Shown here in pieces: positions 1-9,800 of a stretch of 15,600 nt of DNA. Origin of the DNA: BNXB01 sp031556375 (GTDB taxonomy: Bacteria > Bacteroidota > Bacteroidia > Bacteroidales > Azobacteroidaceae); contig JAVBTA010000032.1 in the NCBI GenBank assembly GCA_031556375.1, forward strand, positions 1 to 15,600, given 5' to 3'. Position numbers and translations under genes: made by a program. The notes below the pieces were generated by a model that saw nothing but the letters and a program-made list of their open reading frames with translations, did no database searches and was not told the DNA's origin. The first letter of the stretch is position 1, and each line of letters starts with the position of its first letter.

Positions 1-828
1 CATTGCAATATAAAAACTATTTTTTATATAATCTAATGTCGGCTCATTTTGAAGTTGAGCAACTTTCAAATCGAATGCATAACCCAGGTGATTGGCAACA
101 GTCAATTCCTGATCCTGCATTTGTTCTCCTCTGGTTTGATAATCATCAAACAGGGTTTTGGGCTCCGGAAATGTTATATCTTCATATAAATCAAGATATT
201 GTAAATCGGGCATCCAATTCCGGTGAGGAGCCTTATGATGTACCATTAAACAAAAGGGCTTATTTTTATCCCTATATACAAGCCATTTGAGGGCATCATC
301 GGTAACCAGATCTGTAGCATATCCTTCTTCCCGGATATATTTCCCATTGGTTTCCGGGGTTTTAAATACCGGATTATAATACTCTCCCTGGTCCTCAAAT
401 ATTTTATAAGTATCAAAACCTTTCGGATCAGCCGCAAGGTGCCATTTTCCGAACACAGCAGTCTGATATCCAACTTGTTGCAAATATTCCGTAAAAAAAT
501 TCACATCCGGTTTCAGTCCGTAACCCAAATGGGTTTGTCCATGCTGATGGCTGTACATTCCGGTCAACAGAGTAGCCCGGCTAGGTGTTGAGATTGAGTT
601 CTCAACAAAAGCATTACGGAACAGCATACCATTGTTGGCTATCCGATCCAGGTTCGGAGTCGGAGCCAATTTTGAAATAGGATGTCCGTAAGCGCTCAAT
701 GCCTGAAAAGCATGATCATCCGTCATGACAAATAATATATTCATCTGCGTCTGCGGATTAGTAGCAGAAACTCCGAAAGAAACACTAATAGAAGCACCTA
801 GCAAAGTGCATAAATTATATTTTTTCAT
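1..828 (-). CDS. S-type arylsulfatase, partial (C-terminus beyond window)
   Basis: Family S1 sulfatases hydrolyse sulfate esters on glycans in the periplasm or at the cell surface. Only the first 276 codons are present and the frame stays open through position 1; the family usually runs 450-550 aa. Visible features are a hydrophobic N-terminal signal sequence (about residues 5-22), the metal-binding start NILFVMTDD (30-38), and the formylglycine motif S80-T-P-S-R followed by ATLLTG. GKWHL (127-131) and HHKAPH (197-202) follow, as expected for active-site Lys and His residues. The matured residue is Ser rather than Cys, so an anaerobic maturase (anSME) encoded elsewhere would be needed. The stretch around HHKAPHRNW and FPEPKTLFDDY reminds me of the S1_11-like group (GlcNAc-6-sulfatases); this is from memory and tentative. 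The gene is last in the PUL direction, 97 bp after the DUF3823 gene and beyond a possible terminator. No clear -7 element lies upstream of the ATG at 828, so it may depend on read-through. Confidence 0.9.
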   Translation of the reverse strand, partial: MKKYNLCTLLGASISVSFGVSATNPQTQMNILFVMTDDHAFQALSAYGHPISKLAPTPNLDRIANNGMLFRNAFVENSISTPSRATLLTGMYSHQHGQTHLGYGLKPDVNFFTEYLQQVGYQTAVFGKWHLAADPKGFDTYKIFEDQGEYYNPVFKTPETNGKYIREEGYATDLVTDDALKWLVYRDKNKPFCLMVHHKAPHRNWMPDLQYLDLYEDITFPEPKTLFDDYQTRGEQMQDQELTVANHLGYAFDLKVAQLQNEPTLDYIKNSFYIAM

Positions 829-860
829 TGAATATAAGTTTGCGAACCGTTATTTAAGTA

Positions 861-917
861 AAAGGATGTGTGTCAAAAGTCCTGATAATGCTCATGAATC
901 ACTTTTGACACACCCTT
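861..917 (-). terminator. Hairpin terminator candidate after the DUF3823 gene
   Basis: A perfect 13-bp inverted repeat has its arms at 868-880 and 901-913 (GTGTGTCAAAAGT and its complement), with a 20-nt loop. The stem can be extended by an AAGG/CCTT pairing beyond a small bulge. On the minus strand it starts 8 nt after the DUF3823 stop codon and is followed by a short T-rich run (CCTTTTACTT). The U-tract is modest, so it may terminate only partly, or protect the 3' end of the operon mRNA and lower expression of the downstream sulfatase. On the plus strand no T-run follows, so it reads as a minus-strand element. Confidence 0.6.
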
Positions 918-925
918 ATCATTGT

Positions 926-1678
926 TTAGTTAGCTGGAAGTGTAATTTCCTTGATATCGGTATAATTGTAGCGGTTTGTCGCATCAAAAGTAACCGAAGT
1001 ACGAGCACCAAACCGGAAGAAATATTTCCTTGAATAACTAGGAAATTTGAGATCTTTACGGGTACTTATAGTAAAAGTAGTACCATTAGTTCCTAAAATT
1101 TCACTGGTTCCTACACCCATTTGAGCAGGTGTACATTTAATGGAGTAATTGGGACTATAACTGAAATCACCTACATAACTAGTTTCACTTATGAAAAGCC
1201 ATCCTTCTACCAAAGGTTTTTTATAGGTCGCATTATCCGTTCCGTAGGTAATTTTCACTGTGAACTTTGCACTATCAGCTTTAACAATAGGTTCGCCAAC
1301 CCATTCTACACGAAGGATAGGTTCCACTTCGAATGTTTTTTCGACTGTACCGCTGATGGTCATCCTTTCTTCAGCCAGAGGAACGAAAGCTCCGGAAGGA
1401 ATAACTCCGTATTCTCCTTTGAATATTTTTGTATTGTTGAACGTACCGTCCATCATACAATTGAAATCATAAGGCTCGGGAGTATCACTCCAGCTATATT
1501 CCATCATACGAATTCTAACACCTGTATTTCCTATAGCAGTCTGAAACGGTTCACCTGTTCCTTTATCTATAAACTTACCTTTAAATGTCTCTTTCGGTTC
1601 CGGATAGTTATCATCTTCACATGAAGTGATTCCGGCAAAAATGAATAACGACAATATAATATACAATATATTTTTCAT
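926..1678 (-). CDS. DUF3823 (SusE/F-position) surface glycan-binding lipoprotein
   Basis: This 250-aa protein has a lipoprotein signal ending in the lipobox ITSC (Cys20). The following EDD resembles the acidic Bacteroidota export signal that sends lipoproteins to the outer face of the outer membrane. The mature start (NYPEPKETFKGKFIDKGTGEPF, written here only as its key parts YPEP, GKFID and TGEPFQT) and the later RIRMMEYSWSDTPEPYDF segment are what I recognise as the DUF3823 family. Its members sit directly after susD in many PULs. The first ~90 residues look like a beta-sandwich of the carboxypeptidase-regulatory type, and the C-terminal half is a second beta-rich domain. The likely role is glycan binding beside SusCD, by analogy with SusE/SusF; no catalytic motif is visible. 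It lies 19 bp after susD and is clearly co-transcribed. Confidence 0.88.
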   Translation of the reverse strand: MKNILYIILSLFIFAGITSCEDDNYPEPKETFKGKFIDKGTGEPFQTAIGNTGVRIRMMEYSWSDTPEPYDFNCMMDGTFNNTKIFKGEYGVIPSGAFVPLAEERMTISGTVEKTFEVEPILRVEWVGEPIVKADSAKFTVKITYGTDNATYKKPLVEGWLFISETSYVGDFSYSPNYSIKCTPAQMGVGTSEILGTNGTTFTISTRKDLKFPSYSRKYFFRFGARTSVTFDATNRYNYTDIKEITLPAN

Positions 1679-1697
1679 ATCTCTGAATGTTTAAATT

Positions 1698-3659
1698 TTA
1701 ATACCCTGGATTTTGTTTGCAATTCGGATTCTTGGTAATCTCTCCTGTAGGTATCTGTTGATAATAATTCTTAGTATCAAAATTAAAGATATAGTTATTT
1801 CCGGCTTTAGATTCCATATATCGCGTATCAAGGAAATATTTATCGGCATCTGTGGAATAGAAAGGATATAATACCCTGTAACGTCTGTTATTCTGTTCAT
1901 TGTAAATGATTCTCCAACGTTTCAGATCCCAATAAGTTTTGTGTTCGAAGGCAAGTTCTTTTCTTCTTTCCTTACGTACGACATCTATATTAAGATCGGA
2001 AGAAGATGCTAATAAAGTCGCTCCTCCCCGTTCCCTGATCTGATTAATACATCTGAATGCCTCGTCACGATAATTTTCTCCTGTAGAAGCTGTAGTTACT
2101 CCAGCCTGGAACAATTCATAAGCAGCTTCGGCGCGGTTAAGTAAAACTTCGGCATAACGCAATTCGATCCAGCTTTGAGTCGATTTATTACCATTATTAT
2201 CCGTTTGGCTGGGATTCATATATTTACGAAGATAAAAACCACTGATATTTCCAAAATCCCATCCGGTTACAATACCGCTTTCTCCCGATCTTTTCATCTT
2301 TGTTCCGTTTTTCAGGGTGATTGCGTTAGCAGCCTGATTATTATACGTAAAGTCACTGGAAAGCTTCAGGTCGCCGTTAGTCGGATATACAGTAGTATAA
2401 TCAGCAACACTTCCTGCTGGCATAAGAGGATTAATTCCACCACTTGCACTTCCTGTCCATATTCCACGACGAAGGTCTATTGTCTTATTCATAAACTGAT
2501 CCATCGGAAGGATTACGGTAGCTCTCAAACGAGGTTCACAATTAGCAAAAGCGTCCAGAGGAGAATTGTATAATTTGTATTTTCCATTAGCATCCAGATT
2601 TGCAAATGTTCCATCAGCATTTTTATCTATGCCCTCAAACAGCTCAACGAAATCAAGAGTAGGACAAATTTCAGAGTTATTACCTCCCGAAGAAGTCTGC
2701 ATGGGTTGAGCCGAATCATCGAAGTTATGAACTGATTCCGGACTTTTATAATATCTCACGAAGATATTTTCTTTAGTATCAGTAAGAAAGATAGCACCGA
2801 AGTTTGTTGCAATTGCAGTGGGATTCCCTGCAACCCAATACCCTTTATACAATCCGTAATCGGTTGTTTCATCAAGTATTTTGGATGCATCGTAAGCTGC
2901 CTTAAAATAATCGTTTGCCCGGGCAGCCGGAATACCACAGATTCTTTTACCATTATGCTCTTCATTGATGGTATTGTATTTCGCGATCGATCCTGCATGA
3001 AGCATAGCGCGTGATTTCAGCGCTGCAGCCGCATATTTGGTAGCCCGCCCTTTTTGATTTTTCAAAGGAAGGTTTGCGATAGCGTAATCCAGGTCTTCAG
3101 CAATAAAATCCCAGATCTCTTCTTCCGAGTTACGGTAAAGTTGCGTACCGGCCAAATTAACTGTAGCCGGATAATCAATGGGAGCATCTACTTTCGGCAC
3201 ACCTCCGTAACGCTTAACCAGTGAATAATAAATGAATGCTCTTATAAAGTGAGCTTCAGCCAGATAAGTTTTATAATCGCTGGCAGAGTGAGCCGATTGA
3301 TATTTGGGAAGAGTTTCCAGAAATACATTAACATCCCGAATAGCTCCATAAGGTCCGTCCCAATAGCTTGCACTTTCAGTCTCAGCTCCCTTGGTATCGC
3401 GTCCTAGAGCTTCTCCTGTAAGACAATGCTGTTGTTTGTATTTCGTATCAGTTTTGTTGAACAAACCACTTCCATCGTAGTAATAACGAAAATCTTCCAT
3501 AGGGATTTCACTATAGATACGCATCACATAACTCATTGTTCCGTCGGAGGTACCAAATATTACCGGATCTCCGACTATATTTTTGGGAGGTATATCCAGG
3601 TCTGTACATGCGCAAAATGCTCCCAAACAAAGTAATAAACTATATTTTAATAATTTCAT
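1698..3659 (-). CDS. susD: SusD/RagB family outer-membrane lipoprotein
   Basis: SusD proteins form the hinged lid on SusC and bind the target oligosaccharide at the cell surface. This one has 653 aa, at the long end for the family. The signal peptide ends in FCAC, with Cys18 the likely lipidated residue, followed by TDLD. Family hallmarks include WDGPYGAIRDVNVFLE (about 100-115), the TPR-like helical stretch YLAEAHFIRAFIYYSLVKRYGGVP (about 132-155, quoted only for its RAFIYYSLVKRYGGVP core), WIELRYAEVLLNRAEA (497-512), and VRKERRKELAFEHKTYWDLK (561-580). It ends with a typical IPTGEI...NPNCKQNPGY tail (636-653). It begins 13 bp after the susC stop and is followed after 19 bp by the DUF3823 gene, so translation and regulation are shared. 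The glycan cannot be deduced from SusD sequence alone. The symbol is a family label, not a claim of starch specificity. Confidence 0.97.
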   Translation of the reverse strand: MKLLKYSLLLCLGAFCACTDLDIPPKNIVGDPVIFGTSDGTMSYVMRIYSEIPMEDFRYYYDGSGLFNKTDTKYKQQHCLTGEALGRDTKGAETESASYWDGPYGAIRDVNVFLETLPKYQSAHSASDYKTYLAEAHFIRAFIYYSLVKRYGGVPKVDAPIDYPATVNLAGTQLYRNSEEEIWDFIAEDLDYAIANLPLKNQKGRATKYAAAALKSRAMLHAGSIAKYNTINEEHNGKRICGIPAARANDYFKAAYDASKILDETTDYGLYKGYWVAGNPTAIATNFGAIFLTDTKENIFVRYYKSPESVHNFDDSAQPMQTSSGGNNSEICPTLDFVELFEGIDKNADGTFANLDANGKYKLYNSPLDAFANCEPRLRATVILPMDQFMNKTIDLRRGIWTGSASGGINPLMPAGSVADYTTVYPTNGDLKLSSDFTYNNQAANAITLKNGTKMKRSGESGIVTGWDFGNISGFYLRKYMNPSQTDNNGNKSTQSWIELRYAEVLLNRAEAAYELFQAGVTTASTGENYRDEAFRCINQIRERGGATLLASSSDLNIDVVRKERRKELAFEHKTYWDLKRWRIIYNEQNNRRYRVLYPFYSTDADKYFLDTRYMESKAGNNYIFNFDTKNYYQQIPTGEITKNPNCKQNPGY

Positions 3660-3672
3660 AATATTTTCATGT

Positions 3673-6600
3673 TTAGAATTTCACATTTAATCCTATCGTA
3701 ACAGTTTTGTTAAGAGGATAATTATAACCGACATCTGTTAATCCTCCCTTACTGGTATCAGGATTTGTATAAAACTCAGGATCCATATATTTCAACTGAG
3801 TAAATGTCAGCAGATTATATGCACTGAGGTATACTCTCAGGTTTTGTATCCCTACCTGAGACGCCCATTTTTTTGGTAAAGTATATCCAAGTTCAATGCT
3901 CTTAAGCCTCAGGTAGGCTGCATTTTGGATATTGAAATCTGAGTTATAGTTCGGATTTGACCCTGTATAGCCATAATTTCCCGAAATCCATTCTGTTGCC
4001 GGGTTGTAAGGATTCGCCGTAGGATCGGCTGGATGCCAACGATCCATAAATTGTGTAAGAGCATTGGTTTGTGACCAAAGCGGCTGATACAGGAATTCCC
4101 GCGGTGACACATAACGTTTTCCGCCACCTTGCCATAACATAGATAAATCAATTCCTTTCCAGTTTCCGGATAATGTGAGTCCATAATAAACAAGTGGAAC
4201 CATACCATTCATTGCGAGCGGGTGAACATCAAGATCATTGATCCATCCGTCACCGTTCCAGTCCTGGTACTCATAATCGCCCATTGTGGTGCCACGGCCG
4301 ATATAAATCGGATTGTAATATATTTCATCCCAACCGGTAATGCGGCCATTGCCGGAATATCCCCACCAGATGTTATTATAACGGTCATTGTTATTATTTC
4401 TCCAGTTCTTATATGAGTTACCTTCCTTTGCCCGTTCATAGTACAACGTTTTCTGTCTGGTAAATGATACATTACCTTTTATTTCGTAATTGACATCTCC
4501 TATTTTGCTCCGGTGACTCAGTTGTAATTCAAAACCTCTGGTAAGGTCACTGTTCAAATTTTCCTGAGGTTGTTTTGCTCCGACCACTCCAGGAACCGAT
4601 TGAGCACGGGTGCCCATCATACCATCGCGTTTTCTGGAAAAATACTCTACAGTTAGTCCCAACAAACCATTCCATGCATCTAAATCTACTCCATAGTTCT
4701 GGAAGTCAGAGGTCATCCAGGTGATTCCTTTATTCGGGATTCCTGTACTGCTGGAACTATTAATAAATGTGCCGTCAACAACATATCCCGCAGGTAAACC
4801 GGCTGCATTTGTCCCTGTTGCAGGATAATTGTATCCGGATAAGAAGGCATAACCGTCAAAAGTTGAGTCGTCAAGCATCTTGGCGTATGATGCACGAAGT
4901 TTAAGATTGTTTATGAAGTGTAATGCGGAGCTGTTTTTAAAGAAATCTTCTTCGGATATACGCCAACCGGCTGAAATACCGGGAGTTCCTGCCCACCGGG
5001 AATTCTCGGGAAATTTCGAAGAAGATTCATACCTATAGGTAAATTCCGCCAGATATTTTCCTGCAAAATCGTATTTAAGACGTCCTACATAAGCGTTGTA
5101 TGCCCAATCATATAGAGCAGCCTTATCTATACTCTGATTAATTTGCTGATTATCGGTTATCCCTGCGAAGATCTGGTCCATTGGTAATAAACCTAATCTG
5201 TTGCCGTAGAAATTATCACCATCCTTGTGAGTGTCTTCATAAAGCGCCAATGCGGACACATTATGTTTTCCGAATTGTCTATCATAACCGATCCGAACAT
5301 TCCAAAGCATGGCATCTTTTCCGTAATAATACCGGGAAATTTTATTAGGAGCTGTTTTCGCTATAGAATTTACCGTATATGATTGAGCATTCCATGTCTT
5401 TGGGTTACCTCCTGAATCATACAGCTTATACGACGTTACATACTCTTTGTTATCATTCATTGTAAAATCGTAACTATACATCCCCTGAGCATATAATCCC
5501 TTAACAAACGGAACATCATATCTTAATGAGGCATTTGACTGGAACCACTTGCTTTTGTACTCATTAGCTCCGGTCAGACTTTTATTCATCATCGCTACCG
5601 GGTTTTGCAATCCGGTATTGCTCGGTTGCCAGTATTGTCCTTCTTCTTCATTGTAATACACCTTATCCATAGGTTGCATCAACCACATACCCCGTATAAT
5701 ATCGTTTGAGCCGTATACAGATGAGTTTCTTGTATCCATTAAGCCCGCTAAATTGATATTGAACGTAAGATTTTTGGTGATTTTTGAAGAAATATTAGCC
5801 CGAATGGTATATTTCTCATAATTGATAGGATTTGACTTCATAAAGCTTTCCTGCGACTGGTATCCGAAACTTGCATAATAATTTAAAGCATCTGTTCCTC
5901 CGGTAGCATTTAATGTATGACTTGTCTGAGGTGCGTAACTTCGGAATACTTCCTCTTTCCAATCCGTGCTCTTCAATGTGCCGTCACGATAAGCATCGAT
6001 CTGATCATCAGTCCACCTACGGGTAGGACCATCTACATTGTGCATACTGATCTCATTGGACAATGTCATCCAATCCGCCGCACCTACCAGGCTTGGGAAA
6101 TTGGAAGGCATCTGCCATGAGTAATCTCCTGAATAACTCAGATTTACTTTACCTTTTTCTCCTTTTTTAGTTGTAACAAGGATTACTCCATTCGCAGCAT
6201 TGGTTCCATAAATAGCAGCAGAAGCATCTTTAAGAACAGAGATACTTTCAATATCTTCAGCATCCAGACGAGCAATATTACTACGAGGCACCCCATCAAT
6301 AACGACCAATGGACTACCTAAACCACGTATGTCCATCGAACCGCTGTATTGTCCAGGTTCAGACGAGTTTTGAACTACACGCAAACCGGCAACCTTACCA
6401 GTCAACATATTCTGAACATTCTCATTCTTAGTTGTAATAATTTCATCATTTTTTATAGCAGAAACAGCACCGGTTAGAGTTACCTTTTTCTGAGTGCCAT
6501 ATCCCACAACAACGACTTCTCCTAAGTCCTCTGTTGAAGGAACCATTTCAACATCAATAGTTCTTCTGTTATTTACCTGAATCTTAAGTGTTTCATAACC

Positions 6601-6861
6601 AAGATAGTAGAATTCCAAAGTAGCTTTCGGACTCACTTCAAGTGAGTATTTTCCATCAACATTAGTAGCTGTCGCATTAGCAGTTCCGGCTTCTTTAACC
6701 GTAACGCCAATCACCGGCAAACCTTCCTCATCAATCACCACTCCTGTAACCGGAATTTTTTGATTGGCGGTACTTTGTTGTCCGTGGACATTGGCTCCGC
6801 ATATCAGCAATAGAGCGATAAGTGAAGCTGTCAGAATTTTAAAGGGTTTTCCCATAGACAT
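3673..6861 (-). CDS. susC: SusC/RagA family TonB-linked outer-membrane transporter
   Basis: SusC proteins import oligosaccharides across the outer membrane using TonB-ExbBD energy, in complex with SusD. At 1062 aa the length is normal. In order there is a signal peptide (about 1-27, cleavage near VHGQ) and a carboxypeptidase-D regulatory-like domain (about 37-107, VTGVVIDEEGLPVIGVTV...). Next come the SusC-typical EVVVVGYGTQKKVTLTGAVS segment containing the TonB-box region (115-134) and a plug domain (to about 232, with the usual LKDASAAIYGTNAANGVI). A 22-strand barrel follows and ends in NVKF with a C-terminal Phe. There is no N-terminal STN/FecR-signalling domain before the CarboxypepD module, so it is unlikely to signal through an anti-sigma factor. 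Two starts are possible, Met1 and Met3 (6 bp apart); Met1 follows an A8 run, and the protein is not affected materially. It lies 17 bp after the GH38-like gene, leaving little room for its own promoter. Confidence 0.97.
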   Translation of the reverse strand: MSMGKPFKILTASLIALLLICGANVHGQQSTANQKIPVTGVVIDEEGLPVIGVTVKEAGTANATATNVDGKYSLEVSPKATLEFYYLGYETLKIQVNNRRTIDVEMVPSTEDLGEVVVVGYGTQKKVTLTGAVSAIKNDEIITTKNENVQNMLTGKVAGLRVVQNSSEPGQYSGSMDIRGLGSPLVVIDGVPRSNIARLDAEDIESISVLKDASAAIYGTNAANGVILVTTKKGEKGKVNLSYSGDYSWQMPSNFPSLVGAADWMTLSNEISMHNVDGPTRRWTDDQIDAYRDGTLKSTDWKEEVFRSYAPQTSHTLNATGGTDALNYYASFGYQSQESFMKSNPINYEKYTIRANISSKITKNLTFNINLAGLMDTRNSSVYGSNDIIRGMWLMQPMDKVYYNEEEGQYWQPSNTGLQNPVAMMNKSLTGANEYKSKWFQSNASLRYDVPFVKGLYAQGMYSYDFTMNDNKEYVTSYKLYDSGGNPKTWNAQSYTVNSIAKTAPNKISRYYYGKDAMLWNVRIGYDRQFGKHNVSALALYEDTHKDGDNFYGNRLGLLPMDQIFAGITDNQQINQSIDKAALYDWAYNAYVGRLKYDFAGKYLAEFTYRYESSSKFPENSRWAGTPGISAGWRISEEDFFKNSSALHFINNLKLRASYAKMLDDSTFDGYAFLSGYNYPATGTNAAGLPAGYVVDGTFINSSSSTGIPNKGITWMTSDFQNYGVDLDAWNGLLGLTVEYFSRKRDGMMGTRAQSVPGVVGAKQPQENLNSDLTRGFELQLSHRSKIGDVNYEIKGNVSFTRQKTLYYERAKEGNSYKNWRNNNNDRYNNIWWGYSGNGRITGWDEIYYNPIYIGRGTTMGDYEYQDWNGDGWINDLDVHPLAMNGMVPLVYYGLTLSGNWKGIDLSMLWQGGGKRYVSPREFLYQPLWSQTNALTQFMDRWHPADPTANPYNPATEWISGNYGYTGSNPNYNSDFNIQNAAYLRLKSIELGYTLPKKWASQVGIQNLRVYLSAYNLLTFTQLKYMDPEFYTNPDTSKGGLTDVGYNYPLNKTVTIGLNVKF

Positions 6862-6878
6862 TTTTTTTAACGTTAATA

Positions 6879-9800
6879 CTAATTAATTATCTGTTTGAAA
6901 ATTTTAAGTGTTATAGTTTCAAAAGGTTTGAGATAGAAAGAAGAAGCATTGAAATCTGCAATTTTTTGTTGTAGATTATTGCATTGGTATATTGTTTGGG
7001 GATTCAGGTTTTGCCATTCGAAAGCAGAATGTACTGTATTGCCCGACATGTTTTGTAATCGCACGATATAACCGGAAGTATCATCAGATGGTTTTATAGT
7101 CGAAATAGCAATCCGATTGTTACCTTTGAGCCTAAACAGGGGCTGTACCTGTTGTAAGTCATCTGAGACAACACACACCAGCTTTTGAGCCTGCTCCATT
7201 CCATGTTTTTTCAATTCCATATTATACGGATCCATTGCTTGTATGCTGTAACTGAAAGTTACCAGTCCATCCTGAGACGCTTTATAATTCGTGCCCCAGG
7301 AATTATTCATAACCCAGGAATAGATAACGGGAGAAATATTCGCAGAAGCCATCCAGCCTTCTCCTCGCTGTCCTTTTTTCCAATCTTCAGCGGTCATTTC
7401 TCCCACCTCCACAAAAGGAGCATCGATTGTAGTCAGGTAAACTCCATGATTCAGGTTATTAACCGCCACTCCATTCAGGACAGAGTAAAAATTCTTGTTC
7501 GAACCGGCAAGTTGTTCTCTCTCGGGATGAATCTCTCCCATAGCCATATCCATCGTGATTTCCGCATTAGAGATATTAAACGGGAATGCAAAACGGACAT
7601 TCTCTTTTCGATAAGTATTAAGTTTATCCAGGCTGTTGAGTATATCAATTCTCCCAATACCTTTATATATCGTAATATCACGCGAAAGACTCTTACAGCC
7701 CGGAGCCGAAGATTCAACTCTCAAAGTAGCAGCAACTTCACCATCATCCAGAACCCTAATCTTTTCAATCCGATCTACTTTCTGAAGATTTGCCAGCATT
7801 CTTCCCGAATAGATATAGTTGTTCAATCCATCTTTCCCTGCATAATTAAACGAATTCCCAGCATAAGTAAGGGATGAAATAACTCCTGTAACCGGATCGA
7901 TCTGCAATTTTACTATTCCGTTGTCCAGAACATTTTCACGGATCATAGAGCTGTCAGTCCCTTTTTTCCGTTTATCTTCAACGATTTTGTAGTCAGCAGA
8001 TGATAATGGAGGAACATCTTTCGCCAGAAAAATCCAGCTTCCATCATTTAATTTTTGTACAGATACCAATTCTCCGGACATAGATTCCAGCATTTTACCG
8101 TCCATGGAGGCAATTCCTTCAATCTTAACTACATCTGTTCTTGGCCAAAGGTTTGTATTGAGAACCTGAACGTATTTTTTCTGACCATGAGTTGAACCGG
8201 ATTGTCCTAATACTTCATTGAAAAGCCTTTTTGATTGTATATCTGCACTATCTCCATACATTTTCTTTCCTTGCCACAGGTCTTTTGTAAATTGAGACTC
8301 CGGTTCGGATCCACTTGCGGATGCTCCCCAGGTATGTTCGGAAAAAAGAACTACATTCTTCCACGCAGTCAAAAAATCATCTCCCGGAAATGCCTTCGGA
8401 TTAAACATACTCCAAAGGATTTCAGCCTGATTCAATCTCTCTGCACTGGCTCTGTTGGCACCCAGTTCCCGGGCTGTCGACGCAGCTCCGTCTTCCCATA
8501 CAGGAGTCATATCTCCGGAGAAGACAGGAAGGTGATCTCCATATTTTTTCTCAAAACCCTCAAATAATTCCTTTGTTGTCCCAATGACAAACCTTGGATA
8601 CTCGTACTTTTCATTCCATTCCCGAATAATATCGGGCATTTCCATATCCGGAGGACCATTATCCCCATTTACTGTGTAACGAAGATATGTAGTTTCATAA
8701 GGATAATTTTTTGTTTCCAGTTCTGTCAGATACTCCCACATCGGTTCTATTCCACAGGAAGATAATTTCCCGAGAAGCCAACCGTGAAACCAGGAATATC
8801 CTTTTCCTGTTTGCCAGTACAACACTTTATCCGTTCCTGATTGCGATTTCCAGTAAAACGGCATATCTCCCCACTTTACATGGAATAAGGCCGCCCGGTC
8901 ACAACCTGTTTTACCCCAGAACGGGACATAATTAGGCGCCGGAGAATAGTATTTGACGCCATTCTGAGCAAGAGCTGTTACATATCCCCACGATTGTCCC
9001 GGCAAGTCACTTGTCATTGCGGTGTTGAGTTCAACACCCGTTTGCCGGGAAATCAAATGAGCATCATCAAAAACATGCATCAATTCTTCCTGCTTGCATA
9101 TTCCGGATAAAATACTGCCCAATGAGGCATCGATACCTAAAACACCTTTTTGAATCGCCTGTATAAGTTTCCTTTCTTTTTCTGTTCCTTTATACTCGTC
9201 TAAATATCCTTTCACAAACCAGGTTGCTTCTGAATTCCATTTAAACCGGGAATCTTCCGGGTAACCTGAAGTCCTTTCTGCTAGTTCGATAGCCCGTTCC
9301 AGGTTACGCCATTGCAATTTCATCACATCATTCTGACGATGAGTATATCCTATATCCTGATGCGAATGAGGAAGGAAATAAAGTGTCCATTTCCTTGCTC
9401 CGGGAATATTCACTCTTTGATCCAATGTAGATTGCTTACTCTGTAAACAGATGTCAACATCGGCACTTTCGTCCATGTATCCGGTAGGGAACACTCCATT
9501 TACCGAATAAATACCAACCGGACTTGACTCTATTGTTTCTACCCATTGCTTTCCATTACATTTCAGGATCAACTTACCTCCTGCATAAAGAGGTGCATTA
9601 AATTTCACTGTATATTCCCTGGAAGGTCCGTTCGGTGTTTTTAGGTAACCCTGAGATGCCGTAAAATCCATTTCTGTTATCTTACTCAGACTTGCTACCG
9701 GTTTGTTTTCTTTCTGATAAAATCTTATTTCACTTAAGCCATAATAATTTATATCCTGATTCAGATCCTCAGCTTCCCGAAGGGTTAACAGTTTGTTATC

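Noticed and set aside
1121..1624. 167-codon open frame on the plus strand
   Set aside because: It lies wholly antisense to the DUF3823 lipoprotein gene, has no family resemblance and is Cys/Phe/Thr-rich in the manner of a reverse-complement shadow.
7185..7877. 230-codon open frame on the plus strand
   Set aside because: It is antisense to the C-terminal part of the GH38-like gene, with no recognisable domain or promoter.
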